Positions 35,089 to 44,369 of a stretch of 45,525 nucleotides of DNA are shown piece by piece. The notes below the pieces were generated by a model. The model was not told where the DNA came from, did no database searches, and worked only from the letters and a program-made list of their open reading frames with translations. Position numbers and translations under genes: made by a program. The number at the start of each line of letters is the position of its first letter. The first letter of the stretch is position 1. The DNA comes from Alphaproteobacteria bacterium (lineage in GTDB: Bacteria > Pseudomonadota > Alphaproteobacteria > UBA2966): the NCBI GenBank assembly GCA_018650465.1, contig JABIFY010000035.1, positions 1 through 45,525 of the forward strand, read 5' to 3'.

Positions 35089-35456
35089 CACTGTTCGTCC
35101 TCAAAAATATCCAGCTTCAACGTCATCTTATCTCCGAACCAAATAGCGTGATCGCGGTGGTCTTCAAGATCATGGCCTGTATTGGGGTGCAGGAATACCA
35201 CAAGATTATCACGGTTCAATGCCAGCCACGGCGCGATTTTGCCAAAAACCTCTGGCTGGAAGGCAACCTGGTAACTCCAGCAAGGGTGGGGGCCGACAGT
35301 TTTTTCGTGAAAGCGGCCCATTTCCATCTCAAATGTTTTTTCGATCTGCTCCCGCAGCGCCCACGCCCGGTCCTTACTGTCCGCGTCAAAATAGACGTGG
35401 GCATGATAGCTCTCAATTTTTGCAGGGTCTTGTATATTAGTCTCGGACAGACTCAT
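35088..35456 (-). CDS. DOPA 4,5-dioxygenase family protein
   Basis: 122 aa, cytosolic, whole-length match by eye to the small DOPA 4,5-dioxygenase-like family (PF08883 type): ESYHAHVYFDADSKD, MGRFHEKTVGPHPCWSYQ and LHPNTGHDLEDHRDHAIWFG, which supply several potential metal-ligand histidines. The fungal relatives cleave the ring of DOPA; the bacterial function is unknown. It overlaps the chaperone gene by the TGATG junction, an unexpected pairing. Its promoter should lie in 35457-35526. Confidence 0.85.
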   Translation of the reverse strand: MSLSETNIQDPAKIESYHAHVYFDADSKDRAWALREQIEKTFEMEMGRFHEKTVGPHPCWSYQVAFQPEVFGKIAPWLALNRDNLVVFLHPNTGHDLEDHRDHAIWFGDKMTLKLDIFEDEQ

Positions 35457-35526
35457 CCCGGGAAACCATCTCCTGTGACGCGGTAAAGGGCAATAAACGA
35501 AATATGGCTTGCATAGTGCCCATTCA

Positions 35527-35982
35527 TCAAGCGATGGGCAAGGCGCGGTCTTGCTTGATGGCCTTCAGGGCGAAGCTTGTATCAACGCGTTCAACGCCCG
35601 GCATATGGGCCAATTCACTGCGCAAAAAGATATCGAAGGCCGCCATGTCGGCGCACATGACGTGCACCAGATAATCCTGGCCGCCACTCATGGCATAACA
35701 CTCAATGACTTCGGGTCGCTTTTGCACGGCGGCCTCAAAGCCTTCCGCCTTGTGCAGGTTCAGCGATACATAAACAAAAGCGTTTAAACCCAAGCCCACA
35801 GACTGGGGCCGCACGACCGCCGTGTAGCCACGAATAATACCGGCTTCCTCCAGGCGTTTTTTCCGCCGCCAACAGGGTGACGTCGACAGCCCGACACGTT
35901 TGGCAAGATCCGCCATGGCGATGCGACCATCACGCTGAAGCTCCGCCAGAATCTTAATATCATAGCTATCAAGTTGGGCCAC
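35527..35982 (-). CDS. Lrp/AsnC family transcriptional regulator
   Basis: 151 aa from GTG 35982, the normal family length. The frame is open to an ATG at 36153, but the extra 57 residues are unlike the family and would run across the divergent promoter. N-terminal AsnC-type HTH (LDSYDIKILAELQRDGRIAMADLAKRVGLSTSPCWRRKKRLEEAG) and C-terminal RAM effector domain (AFVYVSLNLHK, YAMSGGQDYLVHVMCAD). Divergent from the indolepyruvate ferredoxin oxidoreductase gene, which it probably controls in response to an amino acid. Confidence 0.92.
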   Translation of the reverse strand: MAQLDSYDIKILAELQRDGRIAMADLAKRVGLSTSPCWRRKKRLEEAGIIRGYTAVVRPQSVGLGLNAFVYVSLNLHKAEGFEAAVQKRPEVIECYAMSGGQDYLVHVMCADMAAFDIFLRSELAHMPGVERVDTSFALKAIKQDRALPIA

Positions 35983-36161
35983 AGCAAATTTTTCCAATAA
36001 AATGATCAATTTTGGTAATATATTCCAATATAGCGGAAAATTGAACAAATATTGCAGAGATTTTTCCCAATTATCAGTCGTATCATTTTGGATTGATACA
36101 AAGTTTGGACTAGTTCCAGACTGCAAAATAAACCGCACATTGCAGGCAGGCAAAACGCTTT
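35983..36161. promoter_or_regulatory. AT-rich divergent promoter region, lrp-type gene / ior
   Basis: 179 bases, strongly AT-rich between 35990 and 36060, where TTGG and CCAA words recur in inverted order (for example TTGGTAATATATTCCAA). This is the expected site for the Lrp-type regulator to control itself and the oxidoreductase. No precise operator can be fixed. Confidence 0.4.
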
Positions 36162-39100
36162 ATGACGATCACTGACGACACACCAGGTTCAAACTCAATA
36201 ATTTCAGGCGCCAATCAACATCCGCGGCTGGCGGATGTTTCCCTTGATGACAAATATGATCTGCCCAAGGGTTTGGTCTTTGCCACAGGCGTTCAGGCCC
36301 TGGTTCGGGTGCTGTTGGAACAGCGTCGCCGCGATGCGGCCAAGGGACTGAATACCGCCGGATTCGTCTCGGGTTATCGCGGATCGCCCTTGGGTGAACT
36401 GGACAAGGAATTATGGAAACAAAAGGCGCGGCTGGCGGCCAGCGACATTGTTTTCAAGCCCGGCATCAACGAAGAACTTGCTGCAACCCAGGTGATTGGC
36501 AGCCAGCAAGTTAACCTGCGCGATGACAATAAAGTCGATGGCGTCTTTTCCATGTGGTATGGCAAGGGACCAGGTCTGGACCGGGCGGGCGATGCCCTGA
36601 AGCACGCCAACTCCTATGGCGTTAGTCCTCATGGCGGTACTTTGGTTGTCGTGGGAGATGACCATGGTGCGGTTTCTTCCAGCCTCGCCCATCAATGTGA
36701 ACAGGTCATGGCCTCGTGGATGATGCCTGTTCTGCATCCGGCCAGCATCCAGGAATATCTCGAGTTTGGCCTTCTGGGCCTGGCCATGTCGCGCTATTCG
36801 GGCTGCGCCGTTGGCTTCAAGGCTGTGTCTGAAACGGTGGAAACTGCCGGCACGCTCCTCGTCGACCCCTTGCTGCCACAAATCAAGATCCCCGATGATT
36901 TCACCATGCCACTGGATGGCCCGCACATCCGTTTGCCCGACAACCAGATGGCCCAGGAAGATCGTTTGCATAACGTCAAGGTTCCGGCTGCACAGGCTTT
37001 TGCCCGCGCCAACGGTCTTGGTCGTATCGCCCTGGACAGCCCAAAAGCACGCTTTGGGATCGCGGCGACAGGCAAGTCATATCTCTATCTTATGCAGGCC
37101 TTGCAGGACCTTGGTATCACCGGCGATGTGGCCACTCAAATGGGTCTCAGGGTTTATAAGGTTGGCATGTCCTGGCCGCTTGAGCCTGTTGGCGCCAAGG
37201 CGTTTGCCAAAGGACTGGACGAAATTCTGGTCATCGAGGAAAAAAGATCTTTCATCGAAAGCCAGTTGAAAGACCTGTTATATGGCTTGCCCGATGGTCA
37301 GCGCCCGGCCGTTCTGGGTAAACACGGGCGCAATGGCGAGCCGCTTTTTCCAACCACAGGCGAACTGGACGCAACCGATATTGCCCGCATTCTGATCGGC
37401 CTTTTTGCTGGCGATTTGAATAATGCAAAGGCGGAGTCTCATTGCGCCTTGCTGGATGCCCGTTCTGCCGACAGTAACCTGCCGCCAGTGGTTAGTCGTA
37501 TTCCCTATTTCTGTTCCGGCTGTCCGCACAATCGGTCAACCAAAGTGCCGGAAGGCAGCCAGGCCATTGCCGGAACCGGGTGTCATTTACTGGCATTGAT
37601 GATGAACCGCGAGACCTTCAGCATTATGCATATGGGCGGTGAGGGTGTGAACTGGCTTGGCATGTCGCCCTTTGTCACAACTGAACATATTTTCCAAAAC
37701 CTCGGTGACGGAACTTATATCCATTCGGGTATTCTGGGTCTGCGCCAGGCCCTGGCCGACAAGGCCACGATGACCTTCAAGATTTTGTTCAACGACGCCG
37801 TTGCCATGACAGGGGGGCAGCCCCTGGAGGGTGAATTGACCGTTCCCAAACTGGTGAGACAGGTGCGGGCAGAAGGAGCTGAACATATTGCCGTTGTCGC
37901 CGATGATCCTGACAAATACGGCCTTGGTACGGAGTTTCCATCTGGTGTGAAAGTTTACCCACGGGAACAACTTGATCAGGTGCAAAAGAATTTCCGCACC
38001 ATCAAGGGCGTATCAGTTATCGTTTATGACCAGGTTTGTGCCGCCGAACTACGGCGTCGTCGCAAACGCGGTATTGTCGAAATGCCTAAAAAGCGTGTTT
38101 ATATCAACAAGGCCGTTTGTGAAGGCTGTGGCGATTGTTCTGTACAATCCAACTGTCTGTCCGTGATGCCGGTTCCAACCGCTTACGGTACGAAACGGGC
38201 CATTGACCAGTCCGGCTGCAACCGCGATTTCACCTGTGTTGAGGGTTTTTGCCCGGCCTTTGTCACCCTGGAAGGAGCCACGCCACGCCGCAAAGCGGGA
38301 CGCGGGGCTTACGATACTTCCGATTTACCACAACCGGCGCAACCGGCGCTGGATCAGCCTTATGGCGTATTAATTGCGGGCGTGGGTGGCACCGGTGTTG
38401 TGACCGTAGGCCAATTGATTGGCATGGCGGCACACCTGGAAGGCAAGGGTGTTTCCATTCTTGATTTTACCGGCATGGCTCAAAAGGGCGGCAGTGTGTT
38501 GACCCACTTGCGGATCACAGCCAGGGCCGGCGAAGAAATTTCTGCCCGTGTGCCACTGGCAGGTGCGGGCCTGGTTATCGCCGGAGACATGGTTGTCGGT
38601 GCCGGGGCTGAAGCCCTGTCCGCCATGCGCCCGGACGTCACGCACTCTATTATCAACAGTGATATTTTGCCGGTTGCTGATTCAGTGAACAATCCTGATT
38701 TCCTGTTGGATGATGAAGAACTGGCACGCCGTATCCGTCACGCATCCGGTAAAGACCATGCGCATTTTGTGGCCGCCAAAAAGATATCCGAAGCCTTGGT
38801 GGGTGATTCCATTGCCGGAAATGTATTTCTCCTGGGTTATGCATATCAGGTTGGTGCCTTGCCCTTGAGTGAAGCCGCATTGCTGCGGGCCATCGAGCTG
38901 AACGGGGCCAGTGTCGACAACAACAAAGCGGCATTTGCCTGGGGTCGCCTTGCAGCGCATGACGCGGACGCCATCACTGGTTATACCGGTGGTGCATCCA
39001 CACCAGTCGCGTTGACCGAAAGTTTTGAGCAACAATTTGATCGACGGGCTGCAGACCTGACGGCCTTCCAGGATGCCGCTTACGCTGAGCAGTATCGAGG

Positions 39101-39680
39101 ATATGTTGGCAAGGTTCGCGCAGCCGAGGACGCGCTGGGTACCGGGTCTGACAATTTGTCCCAAGCCGTCATGCGGAACCTGTTTCATCTGATGGCCTAC
39201 AAGGACGAATATGAAGTTGCCCGCCTGCACACGGATGGTCGTTTCCTGGCTGAATTACAGGATGTGTTTGAAGGTGATTTTGAAATCACCTGGCACTTGT
39301 CACCGCCCTTGATCAGTCGCCAGGACCCCAATACGGGTCGTCCTGAAAAACGTGCCTTTGGCAACTGGATGCAATCTGCCATGAAATTCCTGGCAGGTCT
39401 GAAGGGATTGCGTGGCGGTACATTTGATATCTTTGGTTATTCGGCTGATCGACGTCTGGAACACGGCTTGATCGATGAATACAAAACCTTGATTGACGAT
39501 CTGTTATCCGGCTTGCAAGCGGCGAGGTTGGATGACGCAGCTGAAATTGCAGATCTCGCCCGTGGTATCCGCGGTTACGGTCCCGTCAAAGAGACTGCTG
39601 TCAATAAAGTCCGGGCTGAAACAACTGAACGTATGGCCGCCTGGCGACAGCTGCCGCATCAACAGGAAGCTGCCGAGTAA
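36162..39680 (+). CDS. indolepyruvate ferredoxin oxidoreductase, fused alpha-beta form
   Basis: 1172 aa. ThDP- and Fe-S-dependent enzyme converting aryl or branched 2-oxo acids to acyl-CoA with ferredoxin reduction. Order: pyrimidine-binding domain (about 30-260, GFVSGYRGSPLGELD), linker domain, ThDP-binding domain (about 450-620, CSGCPHNRSTKVPEGS and GEGVNWLGMSPF), a cysteine-rich 4Fe-4S region (about 640-700, CEGCGDCSVQSNC and CVEGFCPAF), and the gamma domain (from about 725, GVGGTGVVTVGQLIGMAA). The single-chain form is common in alphaproteobacteria, while archaeal enzymes are split in IorA and IorB. Function in phenylalanine/tyrosine/tryptophan or branched-chain catabolism is inferred. 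Confidence 0.94.
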   Translation: MTITDDTPGSNSIISGANQHPRLADVSLDDKYDLPKGLVFATGVQALVRVLLEQRRRDAAKGLNTAGFVSGYRGSPLGELDKELWKQKARLAASDIVFKPGINEELAATQVIGSQQVNLRDDNKVDGVFSMWYGKGPGLDRAGDALKHANSYGVSPHGGTLVVVGDDHGAVSSSLAHQCEQVMASWMMPVLHPASIQEYLEFGLLGLAMSRYSGCAVGFKAVSETVETAGTLLVDPLLPQIKIPDDFTMPLDGPHIRLPDNQMAQEDRLHNVKVPAAQAFARANGLGRIALDSPKARFGIAATGKSYLYLMQALQDLGITGDVATQMGLRVYKVGMSWPLEPVGAKAFAKGLDEILVIEEKRSFIESQLKDLLYGLPDGQRPAVLGKHGRNGEPLFPTTGELDATDIARILIGLFAGDLNNAKAESHCALLDARSADSNLPPVVSRIPYFCSGCPHNRSTKVPEGSQAIAGTGCHLLALMMNRETFSIMHMGGEGVNWLGMSPFVTTEHIFQNLGDGTYIHSGILGLRQALADKATMTFKILFNDAVAMTGGQPLEGELTVPKLVRQVRAEGAEHIAVVADDPDKYGLGTEFPSGVKVYPREQLDQVQKNFRTIKGVSVIVYDQVCAAELRRRRKRGIVEMPKKRVYINKAVCEGCGDCSVQSNCLSVMPVPTAYGTKRAIDQSGCNRDFTCVEGFCPAFVTLEGATPRRKAGRGAYDTSDLPQPAQPALDQPYGVLIAGVGGTGVVTVGQLIGMAAHLEGKGVSILDFTGMAQKGGSVLTHLRITARAGEEISARVPLAGAGLVIAGDMVVGAGAEALSAMRPDVTHSIINSDILPVADSVNNPDFLLDDEELARRIRHASGKDHAHFVAAKKISEALVGDSIAGNVFLLGYAYQVGALPLSEAALLRAIELNGASVDNNKAAFAWGRLAAHDADAITGYTGGASTPVALTESFEQQFDRRAADLTAFQDAAYAEQYRGYVGKVRAAEDALGTGSDNLSQAVMRNLFHLMAYKDEYEVARLHTDGRFLAELQDVFEGDFEITWHLSPPLISRQDPNTGRPEKRAFGNWMQSAMKFLAGLKGLRGGTFDIFGYSADRRLEHGLIDEYKTLIDDLLSGLQAARLDDAAEIADLARGIRGYGPVKETAVNKVRAETTERMAAWRQLPHQQEAAE

Positions 39681-39682
39681 AT

Positions 39683-40684
39683 TTAGCCAGTTTCTTTCTC
39701 GCGTTTGCGAGCCATCTTGGCGGCCAGGCCACTGGCCACATTGGGGCGGCTCCAGGGGCAGATGGAAATACAGATTCCGCAGCCATAGGTCTCGTTGAAA
39801 TAGGGCACGCATTTATCGAAGTCGACGTACCATTTTTCGACGCCACGCACGGTTTGTTTTTCGCTGGCGATGGCATTGGGCGGGCAGGCGGCTTCGCACA
39901 ATTTGCAGCTGCGGCAAAAATCATCGACGCCGATATCATCCGGCTCATCGGCAATTAATGGCATATCTGTAATCACCCCGGCGAGGCGAAACGACGAGCC
40001 ATATTTTCGATTGATGATCGATCCGTGCTTGCCCAGCTCCCCCATACCTGCGGCAATGCCTGCCGGGATCAGGGGAAAACGACCGGCGATGGGACCGCCT
40101 TCAGGTTCTGCCTCATACCCGTGGGACAATATCCAATCGGCTGTGGCGCGGGTGATCCGGGTGCCACGATTGTAGGCCCGCATGACTTCAACAACGCTGC
40201 CAGATTCAGGTGCTGTCGCCAACTCACCATGGTTCATTTCGATGGCAACGATAATAACCATGCGGTCCTTTGGCACATCGTAATTATCAAAGATCCATTC
40301 TTCACGCAGGTGTGTGATACCGACCAGGTCGGCTTCATTTTCCAGGGCAAATGTCTTCACGGCGGCGGTCAATTCTGCTGCGGACATCGTGCTTTTCTGT
40401 TCGGCCTGGGGCAAGCGTTCCTTGTTCCCGCGTCCGCCCAGGGCATTGTTCATATCGGCAACGTCCGTCACTTCGCGGCTGGACTTTTCCAACATCCAGC
40501 TTTGCACGTCGGCCCAGGGGTGTTTTTTGCGCGGTGGATGCCAGTAAATAGGGGAAGGCCGGCGGGTTTCCGTTTCACCCAAACCATTAATGACATTACC
40601 GCGAACTTCAGGGATCAACGCTTGCTGTTCTTCTGAAATGAACGGTTCCAGAATTTCGCCCTTGAAGGATTTGCCGGTCATCAT
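39683..40684 (-). CDS. reductive-dehalogenase-like double 4Fe-4S protein
   Basis: 333 aa (332 if begun at ATG 40681, which sits five bases after GGAGG and is the better start). No Tat signal or membrane segment, so cytoplasmic. The C-terminal half follows the RdhA pattern: VIIVAIEMN, RAYNRGTRITRATADWI, AAGMGELGKHGSIIN, GVITDMPLIADEP, cluster ligands Cys257/260/263/267 (CRSCKLCEAACP), then KWYVDFDKC and Cys292/302/305/309 (CGICISICPW). Epoxyqueuosine reductase QueG is a relative but lacks the KWYVDFDKC-type block. Shorter than respiratory RdhA. Corrinoid use and substrate are unknown. Ends three bases from the oxidoreductase stop (convergent) and is divergent from the opine dehydrogenase. Confidence 0.82.
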   Translation of the reverse strand: MMTGKSFKGEILEPFISEEQQALIPEVRGNVINGLGETETRRPSPIYWHPPRKKHPWADVQSWMLEKSSREVTDVADMNNALGGRGNKERLPQAEQKSTMSAAELTAAVKTFALENEADLVGITHLREEWIFDNYDVPKDRMVIIVAIEMNHGELATAPESGSVVEVMRAYNRGTRITRATADWILSHGYEAEPEGGPIAGRFPLIPAGIAAGMGELGKHGSIINRKYGSSFRLAGVITDMPLIADEPDDIGVDDFCRSCKLCEAACPPNAIASEKQTVRGVEKWYVDFDKCVPYFNETYGCGICISICPWSRPNVASGLAAKMARKREKETG

Positions 40685-40756
40685 TGCCTCCGCATTTTAG
40701 TACTGGTGATCTGATGAAAATTATTTTAAGCTTAAAATATACAGGAGGCAATCTTT

Positions 40757-41845
40757 ATGGAAATCGCAGTCATTGGTGGCGGGCACGGCTGTTACGCTGC
40801 AGCCGTGGATTTAACGGAAAAAGGTCACAATGTTCGTTTGTGGCGCCGGGATGCAACGGCGTTCGGTCCGGTTATGGACACCGGCATCATTAATGTCACT
40901 GATGCCAAGGGCACCCGCCCCGTCAAAATCGCCAAACCCACAGCTGATCTGGCCCAAGCCATGCGCGGCGCAGAACTGATCGTTTTGCCGCTACCGTGTA
41001 CAACGCATTTGTCACTGGCCCCGCAGTTGGCAAATTTATGGGAAGACGGCCAGGTTGCTTATCTGCCGCCGGGTACTTTCGGTGGTATGATTTATGCCAA
41101 AGCCGCCCATGATGCGGGCAACACGGCCATTGTCGCCTTTGCCGAAACCGGTACTCTGCCTTATCTCGCCCGCAAACAGGGCGTTGATGAAGTGCGAATA
41201 AGTGTCTACGCCACACGGTTGCCAACGGGCGTGTTTCCAGCAAAAGACTCAGACCGTGCCCTGAAGGTAATCTCGCAGGCCTATCCGTCTGTTGAGCCTT
41301 TGCAGGACCTGTTGGATGGTGCCTTGATGAATGCCGGTCCGATTATTCACCCGCCCCTGATCATGATGAATGCAGGACCGCTGGAACATTTTGACGCCTG
41401 GGATATCCACAATGAAGGCACCCAACCCGCCATTCGCCGTGTGACGGATGCGCTTGATAATGAACGCATAGCCATCCGTGAAGCTCTGGATTATGGCGCG
41501 CCGCATTTCCCCCTGGCAGATCACTATGACGACAGCCGGGATGAATGGATGTATGGCAACTCGTCCCACGATAAACTGACAGACAGTGGCGATTGGCGGG
41601 AACATATTGTGCTGACCGACCATCGCTACATGCGTGAAGATACGGCCATCGGGCTTTCCTTCCTGACGTCGGTCGCAAAACTGGCTGGAATCGATGCACC
41701 ACTGGCATCGGGCTTCCTTGCCATTGGTTCAGGTATCACCGGCGATGATCTCTACGCGACGGGACGCACGCTGGGCTCTCTGGGTTTGGGGGCGCTTGAT
41801 CTTGCTGCCATGCGCGAGTTGTTAGAGGGCGGGTTTTCCTCATGA
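40757..41845 (+). CDS. NAD/NADP octopine/nopaline dehydrogenase family protein
   Basis: 362 aa. N-terminal Rossmann domain with VIGGGHGCYAAAVDL and LPLPCTTHLSLAPQL; C-terminal opine-dehydrogenase helical domain with NAGPIIHPPLIMMNAG, which holds the family's catalytic histidine. AGGAGG (40742-40747) precedes the ATG by nine bases. Such enzymes join or split an amino acid and a 2-oxo acid by reductive condensation. Overlaps the next gene by four bases (ATGA). Substrate unknown; opine catabolism or metallophore-type synthesis are the known roles, and no nicotianamine-like synthase is nearby. Confidence 0.9.
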   Translation: MEIAVIGGGHGCYAAAVDLTEKGHNVRLWRRDATAFGPVMDTGIINVTDAKGTRPVKIAKPTADLAQAMRGAELIVLPLPCTTHLSLAPQLANLWEDGQVAYLPPGTFGGMIYAKAAHDAGNTAIVAFAETGTLPYLARKQGVDEVRISVYATRLPTGVFPAKDSDRALKVISQAYPSVEPLQDLLDGALMNAGPIIHPPLIMMNAGPLEHFDAWDIHNEGTQPAIRRVTDALDNERIAIREALDYGAPHFPLADHYDDSRDEWMYGNSSHDKLTDSGDWREHIVLTDHRYMREDTAIGLSFLTSVAKLAGIDAPLASGFLAIGSGITGDDLYATGRTLGSLGLGALDLAAMRELLEGGFSS

Positions 41846-42822
41846 CAAATATTGTTGCCCTGGGGGCTGGCCGAATGGGGCGTGGTATTGCCCAGGTTTT
41901 TGCCTATGCAGGGCACGACGTCACGGTGCTCGACTTCAAACCGCGCGCACCAGAAGAAGCCGCGAAATTACTGGCAGCAGGCAAACAGGAAGTGGCACAA
42001 AATCTTGCCTTCCTGGTTGACTTGAACGTTCTGGATGCCGGGGAAGTTGACGCCATACTCGACCGCATCAAGGGTGCCAGTGCGGATCAAGCCGAGGCCG
42101 TTCTGGGGGCCGCAGATTATGTCTTTGAAGGTGTGCCAGAGGTTATGTCCGCAAAAGAAGACGCCCTGGCCAGGGCCGGAAAACTGACACGCCCGGACTG
42201 TATCATTGCCTCGACCACATCAACTATGTCGGTTAACGCTTTGTCCAAATTTGTCGAAAGGCCGGAACGGTTTCTCAATGCCCATTGGCTGAATCCGGCC
42301 TACCTGATCCCATTGGTTGAGGTCAGTCCTGGCGACGGGACAAAAGAAGAAGTTGTGACACAACTGACAGATTTTCTAAAATCAGTTGGCAAGGTGCCGG
42401 TACGCTGTAAGGCGTCGCCCGGCTACATCGTGCCACGCATCCAGGCCGCCGCTATGAATGAAGCGGCCCGTATGGTGGAAGAAGGTGTGGCGACGGCCGA
42501 GGATATCGATACAGCTGTGCGCGTGGGTTTTGGCCTGCGCTATGCCACTATGGGACTGGTGGAGTTCATCGATTGGGGTGGCGTCGATATTCTTTATTAT
42601 GCCTGTAACTATCTGCAGCAGGAATTACAGGCAGACCGCTATGCTCCGGCACAAATCGTTAACCAGAAAATGGCGTCTGGCGAACTGGGTCTGAGTCACG
42701 GCAAGGGCTTTTATGACTATTCCGAAGTCGATCCGGACAAGTTCCGGGCGGAAAAATTATCAACCTTTGTCGCCCTGCTGCGGCACATGGATATGTTGCC
42801 ACAGCTAAAGCGTTCTCAATGA
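41842..42822 (+). CDS. 3-hydroxyacyl-CoA dehydrogenase family protein
   Basis: 326 aa. Rossmann motif GAGRMGRGIAQVFAYAG, acidic residue in VLDFKPR at the end of strand 2 (NAD preference), conserved STTSTMSVNAL, catalytic-histidine segment AHWLNPAYLIPLVEV and C-terminal dimer domain with SPGYIVPRIQAAAMNEA. Usual 3-hydroxybutyryl-CoA dehydrogenases are about 285 aa; the length and pairing with an opine dehydrogenase also allow a carnitine-dehydrogenase-like role on a non-CoA hydroxy acid. Coupled to the previous gene by an ATGA overlap. Confidence 0.9.
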   Translation: MTNIVALGAGRMGRGIAQVFAYAGHDVTVLDFKPRAPEEAAKLLAAGKQEVAQNLAFLVDLNVLDAGEVDAILDRIKGASADQAEAVLGAADYVFEGVPEVMSAKEDALARAGKLTRPDCIIASTTSTMSVNALSKFVERPERFLNAHWLNPAYLIPLVEVSPGDGTKEEVVTQLTDFLKSVGKVPVRCKASPGYIVPRIQAAAMNEAARMVEEGVATAEDIDTAVRVGFGLRYATMGLVEFIDWGGVDILYYACNYLQQELQADRYAPAQIVNQKMASGELGLSHGKGFYDYSEVDPDKFRAEKLSTFVALLRHMDMLPQLKRSQ

Positions 42823-42837
42823 CTATCGAGTCATTGA
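42816..42837 (+). terminator. hairpin at the stop of the 3-hydroxyacyl-CoA dehydrogenase gene
   Basis: TCAATGACT / AGTCATTGA, nine-base perfect stem with loop ATCG, overlapping the TGA stop. A second hairpin GAAAACAG / CTGTTTTC lies at 42874-42894. Neither has a clear T-tract; between convergent genes they probably act together in transcript ending. Confidence 0.4.
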
Positions 42838-42920
42838 AAACCTTCAGCTTATTTACTTCGCACAATTTTTGCCGAAAACAGAAAGCCTGTTTTCTCTGAA
42901 ATTGCTCTAGGGCAACAAGA

Positions 42921-44366
42921 TTAGTCAACTTTACTCGGTAGCCAGGTCGCGACCTCGGGTACAGCGATCAACAAGGCCAACACAGCCACTTCAATAAAGA
43001 TGAAGGGCAGGGCTGACTTCACGACTTCACCCAGGGTGACTTTGAAAGGGGCGACCCCTTTCATGACATAAAGCAACAAGCCAAAAGGTGGCGTCAGCAA
43101 GCTGATTTCCATGGTGATGAGCATCAGGACCATTAACCAGATCACGTCGATCTGGAAGACGGCCTGCAATGATGTGGACCCCAGCAGGAAGAACGGCAGG
43201 GTCAGCAACAACATACTGACCTGATCCATAAAGGCACCCAGGAACAGCAAGACAACCATCATCATGATCACCACCATAAACGGGGTCAGATCAAGAGATG
43301 TAATCTGTTGCAACAAACCGTCTGTGGCGCCGGAATAAGACAGGGCCTGGCTGAAGACAAGTGACCCTGCAATGATGAACAGGATCATGGTGTTGATCTT
43401 GGCGGTTTCAATCAGTGACTTCATCACCGCAGCCCAACCAAAATCAGCGCCATCAATGCCGGAAATCTTCACAGTATTTTTGAACAGCTTGAAGAAATAA
43501 CAGGCGGCCAATGAGGCCAGACTGCCAAGGGCAGCTGATTCTGTCGGTGAGGCGATCTTGAAAAAGATACTGCCTACGACAACAACAAAGATCAAAAGCA
43601 AGGGCAGGATATACACATAGAACGGCAGCAAGCGATTGATCAGGCGATTGAGGCGTCCATCGTATGACCAGTTCCAGCGTGTCTTGCCACCAATAACCAG
43701 GGCAACTGTCAGTGGATCATTCAAACCACTTTCGTCCGGGTCATAGGAAGGGGCCAGTTCAGGATTGATCATGCAGCGAATAACGACATAGGCAAAAAAC
43801 AGAAAGGCCATCAGTACGCCCGGAATAATCCCGGCGATCAAAAGCTGGGCCACGGACTGTTCGGCCAGGCTGGCCAACAAAACGGCCAGGGCCGATGGCG
43901 GGATCAGCATGGCAATGCCACCCACTGCCATGATCGGCCCCATGGAGATCGATGGATGATAGCCACGCTTGATCATGTCCGGCAGCAACACGGACCCGAG
44001 GATCGCTGTATTGGCGATGGTGGATCCAGAAAGGGATGAAAATACCGTGCCGCCGACAATTGAAACAATAGACAATCGCCCCGGAACCTTGGAAATCATG
44101 CGATCAATGGCGCCAATGGCCTTAAAAGCCACACCTGTTTGCAACAGAATTTCGCCCATCAGCAAGAACAGGGAAATGGGTGCCAGGGTGAATTTTATGG
44201 CGTTGTGAAATTCCATCGGCATGAACATCAGGCCGATGTCACCGTTCAGGAATATATACGTACCGGCGATGTTGGCGGCGAAAAAAGCCAGGGCAACCGG
44301 AAGACCCAGAAACATCAAGGTGCAAACTGTGCCTAACAGCAATATGAGTGCGCTATACCATTCCAT
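42921..44366 (-). CDS. dctM: TRAP transporter large permease DctM
   Basis: 481 aa, about twelve to thirteen membrane segments. Family marks: FLGLPVALAFFAANIAG, FKAIGAIDRMISKVPGRLSIVSI, SGSTIANTAILGSVLLPDM and IPPSALAVLLASLAEQSVAQLLIAG by segments, and ITMEISLLTPPFGLLLYVMKG. Carries Na+-driven uptake of a carboxylate with DctQ and the periplasmic DctP. It is somewhat longer than the usual 425-430 aa because of a polar loop around residues 205-235 (PSYDPDESGLNDPL), seen in TRAP members of the larger subclass. Three bases separate it from dctQ. Confidence 0.94.
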   Translation of the reverse strand: MEWYSALILLLGTVCTLMFLGLPVALAFFAANIAGTYIFLNGDIGLMFMPMEFHNAIKFTLAPISLFLLMGEILLQTGVAFKAIGAIDRMISKVPGRLSIVSIVGGTVFSSLSGSTIANTAILGSVLLPDMIKRGYHPSISMGPIMAVGGIAMLIPPSALAVLLASLAEQSVAQLLIAGIIPGVLMAFLFFAYVVIRCMINPELAPSYDPDESGLNDPLTVALVIGGKTRWNWSYDGRLNRLINRLLPFYVYILPLLLIFVVVVGSIFFKIASPTESAALGSLASLAACYFFKLFKNTVKISGIDGADFGWAAVMKSLIETAKINTMILFIIAGSLVFSQALSYSGATDGLLQQITSLDLTPFMVVIMMMVVLLFLGAFMDQVSMLLLTLPFFLLGSTSLQAVFQIDVIWLMVLMLITMEISLLTPPFGLLLYVMKGVAPFKVTLGEVVKSALPFIFIEVAVLALLIAVPEVATWLPSKVD

Positions 44367-44369
44367 TGT

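Noticed and set aside
35983-36153. 57-residue N-terminal extension of the Lrp-type regulator
   Set aside because: It lies in AT-rich promoter sequence, has no family likeness, and the GTG at 35982 gives the normal length.
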